Source: Aeromicrobium sp. Root344 (GTDB lineage Bacteria; Actinomycetota; Actinomycetes; Propionibacteriales; Nocardioidaceae). Taken from it: a stretch of 64,000 nt of DNA. This document shows, piece by piece, positions 18,578 through 27,261 of the stretch. The stretch covers positions 647,308 through 711,307 of the forward strand of contig NZ_LMDH01000001.1 in the NCBI RefSeq assembly GCF_001425755.1, read 5' to 3'. The position numbers and the translations under genes are program-made. How positions within the stretch are numbered: the first letter of the stretch is position 1; each line of letters opens with the position of its first letter. Below the pieces are notes generated by a model. The model was given only the letters and a program-made list of their open reading frames with translations, did no database searches and had not been told where the DNA came from.

Positions 18578-19732
18578 ATGGATCTGGCGACGTTCGAGCA
18601 GCTGCTGTCCCCCGCGGGCCAGCTGTTGCTCGACGAGGTGGCGCAACGGGCCGGCGTCGAGTCGGACCTGGCGCTCGGCACCCGCCTGCGGAAGACGTAC
18701 GCCCCATCGCTCGTCGCGGCAGCCGTGACGCAGAACCACCTGCGCGGCAAGGCGGCGACCAAGTTCGGTGCCGACGCGGCGCGGATGTACTTCACGCACG
18801 ACGCGCTCGAGCAGTCGACGCGCATGTCCGTGGCCACCCATCGAGCCCACAGACTGGCTTCGACCGGCGCGACCAGCGCGATCGACCTCGGCTGCGGCAT
18901 CGGGGGCGACCTCGTGGCGCTGGCGCGAGCCGGGCTGCAGGTCCGCGGCGTCGAGCTGGATCCCGTACGCGCAGCGGTCGCGGCGGCCAACCTGCGAGCC
19001 CACGGGCTCGACGGCGAGGTCATCTGCGCCGACGCGCGCTCGGTCGACAGGCGGCGCGACGAGGTCGCCTTCATCGACCCAGCGCGCAGGGACGGCCGCG
19101 GTCGTACGTTCTCGACGTCCGACCTGCAGCCACCCTGGGACTGGGTGCGGGAGCTGCTCGCGGGGCGCGCCGTCGCCAAGCTGATGCCGGGCCTCGCGCA
19201 CGACGCGGTGCCGGCCGGCGTCGAGGCCGAGTGGGTCAGCGACGGGGGCAGCCTCGTCGAGGCGTGCCTGTGGGGCGCGCCATTCGCATCGGCGACGCGC
19301 AGGGCCACGGTGCTGCCGTCGGGCGCCGGGCTCGTGTCGACCGGTGAGCCCGTGGCGGTGGCCGATGTCGGGGCCTACCTCTACGAGCCCGACGACGCCG
19401 TCATCCGCGCCGGCCTCGTCAGCGAGCTCGCCGCGACGATCGGCGGCTGGCTGCCCGACGCCCACATCGCGTACGTCGCCTCGGACGGCGTGCACCCGAC
19501 GCCGCTGGCGCGGGGATTCCGGATCGTCGACGAGCTGCCGTTCAGGGAGAAGCCACTCAAGGCGGCGCTCCAGGTGCGGCGCGTCGGGACGCTGACGGTC
19601 AAGAAGCGCGGTGTCGACGTCGTGCCCGAGGAGCTGGTCCGCCGGCTCAAGCTCAAGGGCCCCAACACCGCGACGATCATCATGACCCGGGTCCTCGGCA
19701 ACGGCCGGGCCTACCTCGTCGAGCGCCTCTGA
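18578..19732 (+). CDS. SAM-dependent methyltransferase with THUMP-like C-terminal domain
   Basis: 384 residues. A helical N-terminal part (about 1-90) precedes a class I methyltransferase core with SAM motif AIDLGCGIGGDLVAL (about 99-113), the acidic GVELDP after strand 2, and the motif FIDPARR in place of a catalytic NPP. The C-terminal ~100 residues match the THUMP-like domain of actinobacterial proteins of this kind. RNA methylation is the likely role; the target is unknown. It diverges from groES. Confidence 0.85.
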   Translation: MDLATFEQLLSPAGQLLLDEVAQRAGVESDLALGTRLRKTYAPSLVAAAVTQNHLRGKAATKFGADAARMYFTHDALEQSTRMSVATHRAHRLASTGATSAIDLGCGIGGDLVALARAGLQVRGVELDPVRAAVAAANLRAHGLDGEVICADARSVDRRRDEVAFIDPARRDGRGRTFSTSDLQPPWDWVRELLAGRAVAKLMPGLAHDAVPAGVEAEWVSDGGSLVEACLWGAPFASATRRATVLPSGAGLVSTGEPVAVADVGAYLYEPDDAVIRAGLVSELAATIGGWLPDAHIAYVASDGVHPTPLARGFRIVDELPFREKPLKAALQVRRVGTLTVKKRGVDVVPEELVRRLKLKGPNTATIIMTRVLGNGRAYLVERL

Positions 19733-19736
19733 CGCA

Positions 19737-19801
19737 CCGAGATATGGATTCTCGTGCACCACAGACGGCCCTTTCGTGGTGCACCGGCATCCATATCTCG
19801 G
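19737..19801. repeat. 65-bp compound palindrome between the methyltransferase and pxpA
   Basis: Outer arms CCGAGATATGGAT (19737-19749) and ATCCATATCTCGG (19789-19801) pair perfectly. A 4x4 internal loop leads to perfect inner arms GTGCACCAC (19754-19762) and GTGGTGCAC (19776-19784) around a 13-base loop. The AT-containing outer arm stands out from the GC-rich surroundings. No T-run follows, so it looks more like a REP/MITE-type element than a standard terminator. Confidence 0.75.
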
Positions 19802-19817
19802 GGCATAGGCTGGCCGC

Positions 19818-20534
19818 ATGCGGATCGACCTGAACGCGGATCTCGGCGAGTCGTGGCCTCGGTGGGAGTCGGGTGAGGACGTCGCGCTGCTGGACGTCGT
19901 GACCAGCGCCAACGTGTGCTGCGGCGCCTACGCCGGAGACGCCGATCTCATGCGGGTGACGTGCGAGGCGGCGGTCGAGCGGGGCGTGGCGATCGGTGCC
20001 CAGGTCGGCTATCCCGACCGGGACAACTTCGGCCGGCTCCACCTCGACATGCCGTCCGACGAGCTCACCGGCGAGCTGCTGAGCCAGATCCTGCTGCTCG
20101 ACGAGATCGCCCGGGCGGCCGGCGGGGTCGTGGCGTACGTCAAGCCGCACGGCGCGCTCTACAACCGCATCGTCGACGACGACGTCCAGGCACAGGCGGT
20201 GGTCGACGCCCTCCAGGGTCTCGCGACACCGCTCCCCCTGCTCGGGTTGCCGGGCTCGGTGTCGCTGGCGATCGCCGAGGCGTGCGGCATCCCGATCATC
20301 CGCGAGGGCTTCGCCGACCGGGCCTACACGTCCGACGGACGGCTCGTCCCGCGCAGCGAGCCCGGCGCCGTGCTCGAGGATCCCGAAGCCGTCGCCGCCC
20401 AGGCCGTACGCCTGATGGAGCGGGTGTCGTCGGTCTGCGTGCACAGCGACAGCCCCGGCGCCCTCGCGCTGGCGCAGGCCGTACGCGCCGCGCTCGAGGC
20501 GCACGGAGCCGAGCTCACGAGCGTCATCGCGTGA
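19818..20534 (+). CDS. pxpA: 5-oxoprolinase subunit PxpA (LamB/YcsF family)
   Basis: The 238-residue LamB/YcsF protein starts with the signature MRIDLNADLGES and carries SANVCCGAYAGD, QVGYPD and YVKPHGALYN, the conserved active-site segments. With PxpB and PxpC it uses ATP to open 5-oxoproline (pyroglutamate), a damage product of glutamine and glutamate, to glutamate. It overlaps pxpB by 4 bases. Confidence 0.96.
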   Translation: MRIDLNADLGESWPRWESGEDVALLDVVTSANVCCGAYAGDADLMRVTCEAAVERGVAIGAQVGYPDRDNFGRLHLDMPSDELTGELLSQILLLDEIARAAGGVVAYVKPHGALYNRIVDDDVQAQAVVDALQGLATPLPLLGLPGSVSLAIAEACGIPIIREGFADRAYTSDGRLVPRSEPGAVLEDPEAVAAQAVRLMERVSSVCVHSDSPGALALAQAVRAALEAHGAELTSVIA

Positions 20535-21112
20535 ACCTCAAGCCGTACGGCGACACGGCGTTGCTGCTCGACTGCAAGTCCCTGGACGAGGCACAGCGCT
20601 GGTTCGCCGCGCTCCACGACGAGGCCGAGGTCGTGCTGGGAGCCAGGAGCGTGCTGCTCCGCGGCGACCCGGCTGCGCTGCGTTCGCTTGTCGGTCGTAC
20701 GTCGCCGGCGTCGTCGACCGGGTCGGCGGCCGGGCAGGAGGTCGAGATCCGGGTGGTCTACGACGGTGCCGATCTCGACGAGGTCGCCCGGCTCACCGGA
20801 CTGACGCCGGTCGAGGTCGTCGAGGCGCACACCGGCACACCGTGGACGGTGGCGTTCGGCGGTTTCGCGCCGGGGTTCTCCTACCTCGCCGGCGGAGACC
20901 CACGCCTGCAGGTCCCGCGCCGCGACTCCCCTCGCCACCGGGTGCCGGCCGGATCGGTGGGGCTCGCGGGCGAGTTCAGCGGCGTCTATCCGCGGGAGTC
21001 GCCCGGCGGTTGGCAGCTCATCGGCCGCACCGAGCTGGCGATGTGGGACACCAGCCGCGAACCGCCGGCTCTGTTGACGACCGGCGCGACTGTCAGGTTC
21101 GTCGTCGCATGA
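20531..21112 (+). CDS. pxpB: 5-oxoprolinase subunit PxpB
   Basis: The 193-residue product of the allophanate hydrolase subunit 1 family starts at GTG 20531 (VNLKPYGDTALLLD), overlapping the pxpA stop as GTGA. Family motifs seen are FGGFAPGFSYL, PRRDSPRHRVPAGSVGLAG and YPRESPGGWQLIGRT. It forms the 5-oxoprolinase complex with PxpC and overlaps pxpC by 4 bases. A longer frame beginning at 19916 is a shadow of pxpA. Confidence 0.95.
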   Translation: MNLKPYGDTALLLDCKSLDEAQRWFAALHDEAEVVLGARSVLLRGDPAALRSLVGRTSPASSTGSAAGQEVEIRVVYDGADLDEVARLTGLTPVEVVEAHTGTPWTVAFGGFAPGFSYLAGGDPRLQVPRRDSPRHRVPAGSVGLAGEFSGVYPRESPGGWQLIGRTELAMWDTSREPPALLTTGATVRFVVA

Positions 21113-21960
21113 CCCTCGTCGTCGAGTCGCCCGGGTTGCTCACGCTCGTGCAGGACCTCGGCCGACCAGGTCTCGGACACCTCGGGGTCAGCCCCTCAGG
21201 CGCGTTCGACCGGTCGGCGCTGCGCCAGGTCAACCTCGTGCTGGGCAATGAGGCAGGCGCCGCCGCCCTCGAGGTGCTGCGCGGGGGGCTCGTGCTGCGG
21301 GCCGAGGCTCCTGCATGGATGGCGGTGACGGGAGGGGCCGGCAGCATCACGGTCGACGGCGACACCCAGGCGTACGGGCGGGCGATCCGGCTGCAGCCCG
21401 GCCAGCGCCTCGCGCTCGGCGCACCCACGGCGGGGCTGCGGGCGTACGTCGGGGTGGCCGGGGGTTTCGCCGTGCCGGAAGAGCTCGGCTCGCGCTCGAC
21501 CGACACCCTGGCCGGGCTGGGACCGGCGGCGTTGAGGGCCGACGAGCGGCTCGCGGTGGGCACCGCGACACATCCGCCCGGCATCGAGGACGTGCCGACC
21601 CTCGGGCGTACCGGCGAGCTGATGCTCGACGTGATCCTCGGCCCGCGGGACGACTGGTTCACGACGGCGGCCGTGCGCCGGCTGCTCGAGTCGCCCTGGC
21701 AGGTCAGTCCGGCAGCCAACCGGGTCGGCGTACGCCTGACGGGGCCTGTGCTCGAACGGTCGCGCCACGACGAGCTGCCCAGCGAGCCGTGCGTGCGCGG
21801 CAGCATCCAGGTCTCGGCGGACGGCCAGCCGATCGTGTTCGGCCCGGACCATCCGGTGACCGGTGGCTACCCGGTCATCGCGGTCGTGCTCGACCGGCAC
21901 ACCGACCGGCTCGCCCAGGCCGCGCCGGGGCAGGCCGTGCGGTTCGGTCGGGTCGGCTAG
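21109..21960 (+). CDS. pxpC: 5-oxoprolinase subunit PxpC
   Basis: The 283-residue allophanate hydrolase subunit 2-type protein has hallmarks [20 protein letters not shown] near the N-terminus, the [12 protein letters not shown] segment and [17 protein letters not shown] near the C-terminus. It is the last gene of pxpABC. It converges on tsaD with a 4-base overlap of the stop regions (21957-21960). Confidence 0.95.
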   Translation: MTLVVESPGLLTLVQDLGRPGLGHLGVSPSGAFDRSALRQVNLVLGNEAGAAALEVLRGGLVLRAEAPAWMAVTGGAGSITVDGDTQAYGRAIRLQPGQRLALGAPTAGLRAYVGVAGGFAVPEELGSRSTDTLAGLGPAALRADERLAVGTATHPPGIEDVPTLGRTGELMLDVILGPRDDWFTTAAVRRLLESPWQVSPAANRVGVRLTGPVLERSRHDELPSEPCVRGSIQVSADGQPIVFGPDHPVTGGYPVIAVVLDRHTDRLAQAAPGQAVRFGRVG

Positions 21961-23003
21961 GCAGCGACGACGTCGGTGACCGGCATGCTCGAGTCGGCCG
22001 GCAGGTTGAGCGATGACGGCGGCAGCCCACGGCGTACGACCTCGGCGCCCAACGCCGCGACCATCGCGCCGTTGTCGGTGCACAGGCCGATGCGCGGCAC
22101 CCGGATCTGGATGCCGGCCCTGGCCGCGCGCTCCTCGGCGAACTGGCGCAGGCGGCCGTTGGCGGCCACGCCACCGCCGATGATGAGGGTCTTGACGTCG
22201 TGGTCGAGGCACGCGTCGATGGCCTTCTTGGTCAGCACGTCGCAGACCGAGTCCTGGAACGACGCGGCGATGTCGGCGACGGCGAACGTACGCCCCATGC
22301 GGTCCTCGTGCTGCACATGGCGCGCCACCGCGCTCTTGAGGCCGGAGAACGAGAAGTCGTACCTGTGCTTGTCGAGGTCGCGCCCGCCGGTGAGGCCGCG
22401 GGGGAAGGCGATCGTCGACGCGTCACCCTCGCGGGCGACGCGATCGATGTGCGGGCCGCCGGGATAGGGCAGGCCGAGCAGCCGGGCGACCTTGTCGAAC
22501 GCCTCGCCGGCGGCGTCGTCGATCGTCTGGCCGAGCAGCGTGATGCCGGTGACGATGTCGTCGACGAGCAGGATCTCGGTGTGGCCACCGCTGACCAGCA
22601 GGGCCACGGCACGTTCGTCGAACCGGCCGTGCTCGAGCTGGTCGACCGCGACGTGGGCGGCGAGGTGGTTGACGCCGTAGAGCGGCTTGTCGTGCGCCAG
22701 CGCCAAGGCCTTGGCCGCTGCCACGCCGACCAGCAGCGCGCCGGTGAGGCCCGGTCCGCTGGTGACCGCGATCGCGTCGACGTCCTGCACACGTACGCCG
22801 GACTCCGCGTAGGCCTGCTCGAGTGTCGGCACCATGGCCTCGAGGTGGGCCCGGCTGGCGACCTCGGGGACGACGCCGCCGAAGCGTACGTGCTGCTCCA
22901 TGCTCGACGAGAGGGCATGCGCCAGCAGCTCCGTGCCACGCACGATGCCGACCCCGGTCTCGTCGCAGGACGACTCGATGCCCATCACCAACGGCTCATT
23001 CAC
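21957..23003 (-). CDS. tsaD: tRNA N6-adenosine threonylcarbamoyltransferase TsaD
   Basis: The 348-residue catalytic subunit of t6A37 synthesis has an ASKHA-fold ATPase core, [10 protein letters not shown] at the N-terminus, metal-binding His residues in NHLAAHVA, and [11 protein letters not shown]. It joins threonylcarbamoyl-AMP to A37 of ANN-decoding tRNAs together with TsaB and TsaE, whose genes lie at 25.6-27.3 kb. GTG 23003 ([12 protein letters not shown]) fits family N-termini; upstream in-frame codons are not supported. Confidence 0.95.
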   Translation of the reverse strand: MNEPLVMGIESSCDETGVGIVRGTELLAHALSSSMEQHVRFGGVVPEVASRAHLEAMVPTLEQAYAESGVRVQDVDAIAVTSGPGLTGALLVGVAAAKALALAHDKPLYGVNHLAAHVAVDQLEHGRFDERAVALLVSGGHTEILLVDDIVTGITLLGQTIDDAAGEAFDKVARLLGLPYPGGPHIDRVAREGDASTIAFPRGLTGGRDLDKHRYDFSFSGLKSAVARHVQHEDRMGRTFAVADIAASFQDSVCDVLTKKAIDACLDHDVKTLIIGGGVAANGRLRQFAEERAARAGIQIRVPRIGLCTDNGAMVAALGAEVVRRGLPPSSLNLPADSSMPVTDVVAA

Positions 23004-23041
23004 GCCCCCATTGTGACAGTCGCCTGTGGCAGGCTCGACGC

Positions 23042-23554
23042 ATGACGAGAACTGACGACCCGGGACCCGACGGACCATGGGATGAGCGCACGTTGCTGCT
23101 CACGATGTTGAAGTACGTCCAGGAGACCGCGGTGTTCAAGGTGCAGGGCCTCGACGAGGACAAGGCCCGCCACGCGCCGATCGAGACCTCGCCCCTGACG
23201 ACGCCCGCGGCGCTGCTCAACCACCTGCGCTGGGTCGAGCGGTCGTGGGTCAACGCCGACCTGTTCGGCGGCGAGGACGACGGACCGTGGACCGAGGAGG
23301 ACCCCGACGCGGAGCTGCGTCAGGGCCTGGAGCTGCCGCTCGACGAGGTCATCCGGCTCTATGAGGAGGAGGCCGCACGCACGCGAGCGGTGTTCGAGAC
23401 CGTCGACCTCGACATGACGATGCAGGGCAAGCAGTCGCGCAACATCCCGCTGACCGCGCGGTGGATCCTGCTGCACCTCATCGAGGAGACCGCCCGGCAC
23501 AACGGCCACCTCGACCTGCTGCGCGAGATGGCCGACGGCTCGGTCGGCGACTAG
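23042..23554 (+). CDS. DinB-family protein (DUF664 type)
   Basis: The 170-residue four-helix DinB-superfamily protein has a probable metal site from His in [12 protein letters not shown] (about 62) and the pair in [18 protein letters not shown] (about 143-160). Actinobacterial members often act in mycothiol-dependent conjugation or isomerisation, but the substrate is unknown here. It is divergent from tsaD, with a 38-base gap. Confidence 0.87.
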   Translation: MTRTDDPGPDGPWDERTLLLTMLKYVQETAVFKVQGLDEDKARHAPIETSPLTTPAALLNHLRWVERSWVNADLFGGEDDGPWTEEDPDAELRQGLELPLDEVIRLYEEEAARTRAVFETVDLDMTMQGKQSRNIPLTARWILLHLIEETARHNGHLDLLREMADGSVGD

Positions 23555-23560
23555 CGAGTC

Positions 23561-24322
23561 CTACTCGGCGTTCTTGGCGGCCCGGCGCGCGGCGCGGGCG
23601 ATCAGCTCTTCCTCGTCGAGCTTCTTGGCCTGCTCCAACGTCGGAGCCGTGCCGCCGTGCCGGGCGGGCGCCCACCACTTGCCCTCGGGGCTGATGGGAT
23701 AGTCGGCGATCGCCTTGTCGAGCAGCGCCGTCATCGCCTCGCGGAGTCGGGCGGTCTCGGCGACCGGGTCCTCGCCCGTCACCGCGAGCGGCTCGCCGAC
23801 GTGCAGTCCGATCGTCTTGCCGCGACCCTTGAGGTCGGACGGGTGGTCCTTGGTCTTGAGCAGCTGGGTCCCCCACGTGACCATGGGGATCAGCGGCACG
23901 CCGGCCTCGGCGGCCATGCGTACGGCGCCGGTCTTGAGCTCCTTGATCTCGAACGAGCGACTGATCGTGGCCTCGGGGAAGATGCCGACGATCTCGCCGT
24001 TGCGGGCGTACTCGACCGCTTGCTCGTACGATGCCTGGCCGTTGTCGCGATCGACCGAGATGTGGTGCAGGGACCGCATGATCGGGCCGGAGATCTTGTG
24101 GTCGAAGGCGTCCTTCTTGGCCATGAAGCGCACGAGGCGACCGCTGGGATGCGCGGCGAAGCCGTCGAAGATGAAGTCGACGTAGCCGATGTGGTTGGCG
24201 GCGAGGATCGCGCCGCCGGTGCGCGGGATGTGCTCGGTGCCCGACATCTGGAACGTCATCCCGAGGGCCTTGAAGAGTGTCTTGGCGGTCAGGATCACCG
24301 GGGGGTACGTGATGTCGCGCAT
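23561..24322 (-). CDS. PlsC-type 1-acylglycerol-3-phosphate acyltransferase
   Basis: The 253-residue acyltransferase has motif I NHIGYVD (H-x4-D, about 44-50), a motif II-like FMAKKDAF, and motif III FPEATIS instead of the usual FPEGTRS. It probably esterifies lysophosphatidate or a related glycerolipid at the membrane. The C-terminal ~40 residues are charged and specific to this group. It is monocistronic and converges on the DinB gene. Confidence 0.87.
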   Translation of the reverse strand: MRDITYPPVILTAKTLFKALGMTFQMSGTEHIPRTGGAILAANHIGYVDFIFDGFAAHPSGRLVRFMAKKDAFDHKISGPIMRSLHHISVDRDNGQASYEQAVEYARNGEIVGIFPEATISRSFEIKELKTGAVRMAAEAGVPLIPMVTWGTQLLKTKDHPSDLKGRGKTIGLHVGEPLAVTGEDPVAETARLREAMTALLDKAIADYPISPEGKWWAPARHGGTAPTLEQAKKLDEEELIARAARRAAKNAE

Positions 24323-24389
24323 CAGGTCACCTTAGTGGACACGTGTGCACCGAGGCGATGATCGAGAGCAGGCTCACGCCTGGTCCCGC

Positions 24390-24791
24390 TCAGTCCTCCT
24401 CCACGACATGGACGGCGGCTTCCTCGGCGCTCGCACCGGCGCCGTCGATGCCGACATCCTCGCCGACGAGGTCCTTCTCGGTGTCCTCGCCGAAACCCTC
24501 GTCGGGATCGACCAGGCGGCCCGCGCGCTCGGTGCCGACCTCGCCGTCGTCGAGATCCTCGCCCTGCTCGGCGTAGGGGTCGGCGTCGGGCTCCTCCTGG
24601 CGCAGGCGTTCGTCCAGCGACTCGCCCTGCTGGGCCTCGTCCGCGGTCGTGCCGAATCCCTCGCCCCGATAGCTCTCCGGGGGCGAGTAGCCGGAGTCGA
24701 GCGTCTCGTCGGGATCATCGAAGATCGCGTCCTGGTCGGGTCCGTGGTCGCCGTCGTCGAGGTTGTCGTCGAAGTCTGGGGTCTCGGTCAT
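24390..24791 (-). CDS. DUF5709-type acidic protein, function unknown
   Basis: The 133-residue, very acidic protein resembles DUF5709 of Actinobacteria: ETLDSGYSPPESYRGEGFGTTADEAQQGESLDERL. There is no signal peptide or membrane segment. The end is low-complexity acidic, and the product is probably disordered. It is the last gene of the long minus-strand run; its ATG overlaps the ridA stop. Confidence 0.78.
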   Translation of the reverse strand: MTETPDFDDNLDDGDHGPDQDAIFDDPDETLDSGYSPPESYRGEGFGTTADEAQQGESLDERLRQEEPDADPYAEQGEDLDDGEVGTERAGRLVDPDEGFGEDTEKDLVGEDVGIDGAGASAEEAAVHVVEED

Positions 24792-25198
24792 GTCCCCAGC
24801 CTTCCACGCCACCCCGAAGGCGCAATGTGTGCGTCGATCTCGACCTCCACGAGGTGCTCGGGCCGGGCCAGTGCCACGACCTGCACCATCGTGGCCACCG
24901 GACGTACGACGTCGAAGAGCTCCTTGTGCGCCCGGCCGACCGCGTCGAAGTCGGCGATGTCGGTGACGTACATCCGCGTACGGACGACGTGCTGCGTCTC
25001 GAGCCCGGCCGTGCCGAGCGCCGCCAGCGCGATGCCGAACGCCACCCGGGCCTGCTCGTACGCGTCGCCGACCCCGACGACCTCGCCCCGAACCGTCGCG
25101 GTGGTGCCGGCGACCCAGGCGCTGTTGCCGACTCGGACGGCGCGGGAGTAGCCCACGACGTCCTCGAACGGTGATGGTGAGCTGACGTTCTTCCTCAT
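24788..25198 (-). CDS. RidA/YjgF-family protein
   Basis: The 136-residue Rid-family protein has the VAGTTATVRGEVVGVGDAYEQARVAF and VVRTRMYVTDIADFDAVGRAHKE segments; the conserved Arg in VRTRMYV is present. Such proteins hydrolyse reactive enamine/imine intermediates of PLP enzymes; an alanine racemase is encoded upstream in the same run. ATG 25198 overlaps the rimI stop, and the gene overlaps the DUF5709 gene by 4 bases. Confidence 0.87.
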   Translation of the reverse strand: MRKNVSSPSPFEDVVGYSRAVRVGNSAWVAGTTATVRGEVVGVGDAYEQARVAFGIALAALGTAGLETQHVVRTRMYVTDIADFDAVGRAHKELFDVVRPVATMVQVVALARPEHLVEVEIDAHIAPSGWRGRLGT

Positions 25199-25626
25199 CG
25201 GTCCTCCTGGAGCTCGAGCTGCATGACGAGCGCGTCGATGCCGCCACGGTAGTAGCCGGTGCGCCGGCTGATCGTCGTGAACCCGTGCGCGGCGTAGAAC
25301 GCGATCGCCGCGGCGTTGTCGGCAGCGACCTCGAGCAGCATGCGGTCCGCCTCCTGCTCGCGGGCGGCGGCACACAGGGCGTCGAGGACCCGGCCCGCGA
25401 CGCCCTGACGTCGGCGAGACGGCATGACGGCGATGCGCTCGAGATCGGCGACGTCGCCGGCGACCCCGATCACCCCGTACGCGTCGAGGTCGTCGATCAG
25501 GACGGTGCTGCGCCCCCCTTCGACGGCAGCGGTGACGAGCGTCTCGCTCCACGCGTCCGCGCCGAAGCAGGCACGCTCGATCACCACGACCGCATCGACG
25601 TCGGCGAGGACGGCGCGACGGATCAT
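25195..25626 (-). CDS. rimI: Ribosomal-protein-alanine acetyltransferase RimI-like
   Basis: The 143-residue GNAT protein has the acetyl-CoA loop MPSRRRQGVAGRVLDAL (about 68-84) and the LEVAADNAAAIAFYAAHGF stretch typical of RimI. It overlaps tsaB by 4 bases. In many bacteria rimI lies between tsaB and tsaD. RimI acetylates the N-terminus of ribosomal protein S18 in E. coli; the target here is inferred. Confidence 0.88.
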   Translation of the reverse strand: MIRRAVLADVDAVVVIERACFGADAWSETLVTAAVEGGRSTVLIDDLDAYGVIGVAGDVADLERIAVMPSRRRQGVAGRVLDALCAAAREQEADRMLLEVAADNAAAIAFYAAHGFTTISRRTGYYRGGIDALVMQLELQEDR

Positions 25627-26258
25627 GCGCGCTTGGTCGTCACCGATGGGGTGGCGTCGGGGCGCCGCAGGTAGAGCGGCTCGAGCGGCAGCACCTGCGC
25701 CGTGCCGGCGACGACGATCCGGGCCAGCGCCGCCGCGCGCGGATCGTTCGCCTCCCCGGCCGCACGCAGGACACCGTCGTAGAGCTGGGCACCGCGCCCG
25801 TACGTCGGAAGGTCGGGGTGCCGGCTCGCGAGGTCGGCCGGGAAGTCGACATGTGGACCGTCGAGGCGTACGTGATCGGCTCCGTAGCGAGCCCAGTAGA
25901 CCTCCTTGCGGCGCGCATCCGTGGCGACCAGGAACTCGCCCTCGACCTGGGTGTCGGCCGCGATGATGTCGAGCGTGCAGACGCCGTGCGTCGTCAGGCC
26001 CAGCGTCGACCCGAGGGTCAGCGCCGTGACGACACCGACCCGCAGACCGGTGAACGGCCCGGGTCCCACGCCGACCGCGACGTCGGTGAGATCGGCCATC
26101 GTGGCGCCGGCCTGGGCGACGGCGTCCCTGATCGCCGGCGCGAGCAGCTCGCCGTGCGCCATCGCGCCCTCGCCAGCAGCTTCGCCGACGACGCGCTCGC
26201 CGTCGTGGACGGCGACCGTGATGGCCGGGGTGGCGGTGTCGAACGCAAGCAGCAGCAC
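25623..26258 (-). CDS. tsaB: t6A biosynthesis subunit TsaB
   Basis: The 211-residue TsaD-like partner protein starts at GTG 26258 (LLLAFDTATPAITVAV) and contains GVGPGPFTGLRVGV. It lacks the metal-binding His of TsaD. It bridges TsaD and TsaE in threonylcarbamoyl transfer. It follows the GNAT-TsaE gene by 34 bases and overlaps rimI. Confidence 0.94.
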   Translation of the reverse strand: MLLLAFDTATPAITVAVHDGERVVGEAAGEGAMAHGELLAPAIRDAVAQAGATMADLTDVAVGVGPGPFTGLRVGVVTALTLGSTLGLTTHGVCTLDIIAADTQVEGEFLVATDARRKEVYWARYGADHVRLDGPHVDFPADLASRHPDLPTYGRGAQLYDGVLRAAGEANDPRAAALARIVVAGTAQVLPLEPLYLRRPDATPSVTTKRA

Positions 26259-26292
26259 GCCATGAACCCTAACGCTGACCAGTGAGCGAGGG

Positions 26293-27261
26293 TCAGGAGA
26301 GGAGGGTCGAGCGCAGCGGCACGCCGACCCAGCGAGGACCGTGAGGCTTGACCGTCACGACGCGCGGCTCTGCCTCGTCGACGAGGTCACCTTCGTGCGG
26401 CGTGCCGAGCGGGTCGATGGGACGCGCGCCGCGTACCTCGATGCGTACGTGCAGCCAGCTGTCCGAGAGCTGTTCGGCCATGCCGTCGCCCCACTCGACG
26501 ACCGTGACGGCTTCCTCCGTCGTGGCGTCGAGGTCGATGTCGTCGAGCTCGGCGGCGCTCCCGAGCCGATAGGCGTCGACGTGCACGAGCGGCGGGCCGT
26601 CGGCGAGCGACGGATGCGTACGGGCGATGACGAACGTCGGCGACGTGATCGGACCGCGTACGCTCAGCGCTTCGCCGAGGCCTTGGGTGAACGTCGTCTT
26701 GCCGGCGCCGAGGTCACCCGACAGGACGAGCAGGTCGCCGGGCCGCAGCAGGGTCGAGAGCTTGGCGGCGAGATCGTGCATCTCGTCGGGTGTCGGCACC
26801 TCACGGGCCAGCCACAGCGTCTTGCCGAACTCGATGAACTGGCGATCGCGGCCGACCGGGTAGTAGAGCCGCCGCGACCAGAACTGCACCGTCTCGGGCA
26901 GCTCCTCACGCACGTCGAGCCAGATGCCGTCCTTGCCCCGCTCCTCGGCGGTGTCCTCCGCAACGCCGACCATCGCGGACGCGACGCCGCGCGCCTGGAT
27001 GTCGGGATCGACGCAGACCCGCTTGAGGCCGAGCTGGCCGGGCCGCGACTCGTCGAACAGCATCGCGCCCATGGGCAGCCCGCGACGCTCGACCAGCAGT
27101 CCCCCGGCGGTGCCGAGCACTGCGGCGACCGACTCGACGGTCTCCTCCGACGCCGTCGACGGCGGGTCGAGGGCGGGACGCGCCCCGAACGAACGGTGGA
27201 TGATGTCGACGATCTGCGGGGCGTGCTCCGGCCCGGCGTGGATGACATTGAGTGCCGTCAT
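26293..27261 (-). CDS. tsaE: Fusion protein: GNAT acetyltransferase domain plus TsaE ATPase
   Basis: 322 residues in two parts. Residues ~1-150 form a GNAT domain (LKRVCVDPDIQARGVASAMV at about 79-98; FWSRRLYYPVGRDRQFIEFG). Residues ~155-300 are TsaE: P-loop GDLGAGKTT (182-190), SPTFVI, VHVDAYRL and VEWGD. TsaE drives the t6A complex with ATP. The GNAT part could modify a translation component. ATG 27261 overlaps the upstream hydrolase stop as ATGA. The frame is open across the junction with no stop, and both halves look intact. Confidence 0.9.
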   Translation of the reverse strand: MTALNVIHAGPEHAPQIVDIIHRSFGARPALDPPSTASEETVESVAAVLGTAGGLLVERRGLPMGAMLFDESRPGQLGLKRVCVDPDIQARGVASAMVGVAEDTAEERGKDGIWLDVREELPETVQFWSRRLYYPVGRDRQFIEFGKTLWLAREVPTPDEMHDLAAKLSTLLRPGDLLVLSGDLGAGKTTFTQGLGEALSVRGPITSPTFVIARTHPSLADGPPLVHVDAYRLGSAAELDDIDLDATTEEAVTVVEWGDGMAEQLSDSWLHVRIEVRGARPIDPLGTPHEGDLVDEAEPRVVTVKPHGPRWVGVPLRSTLLS

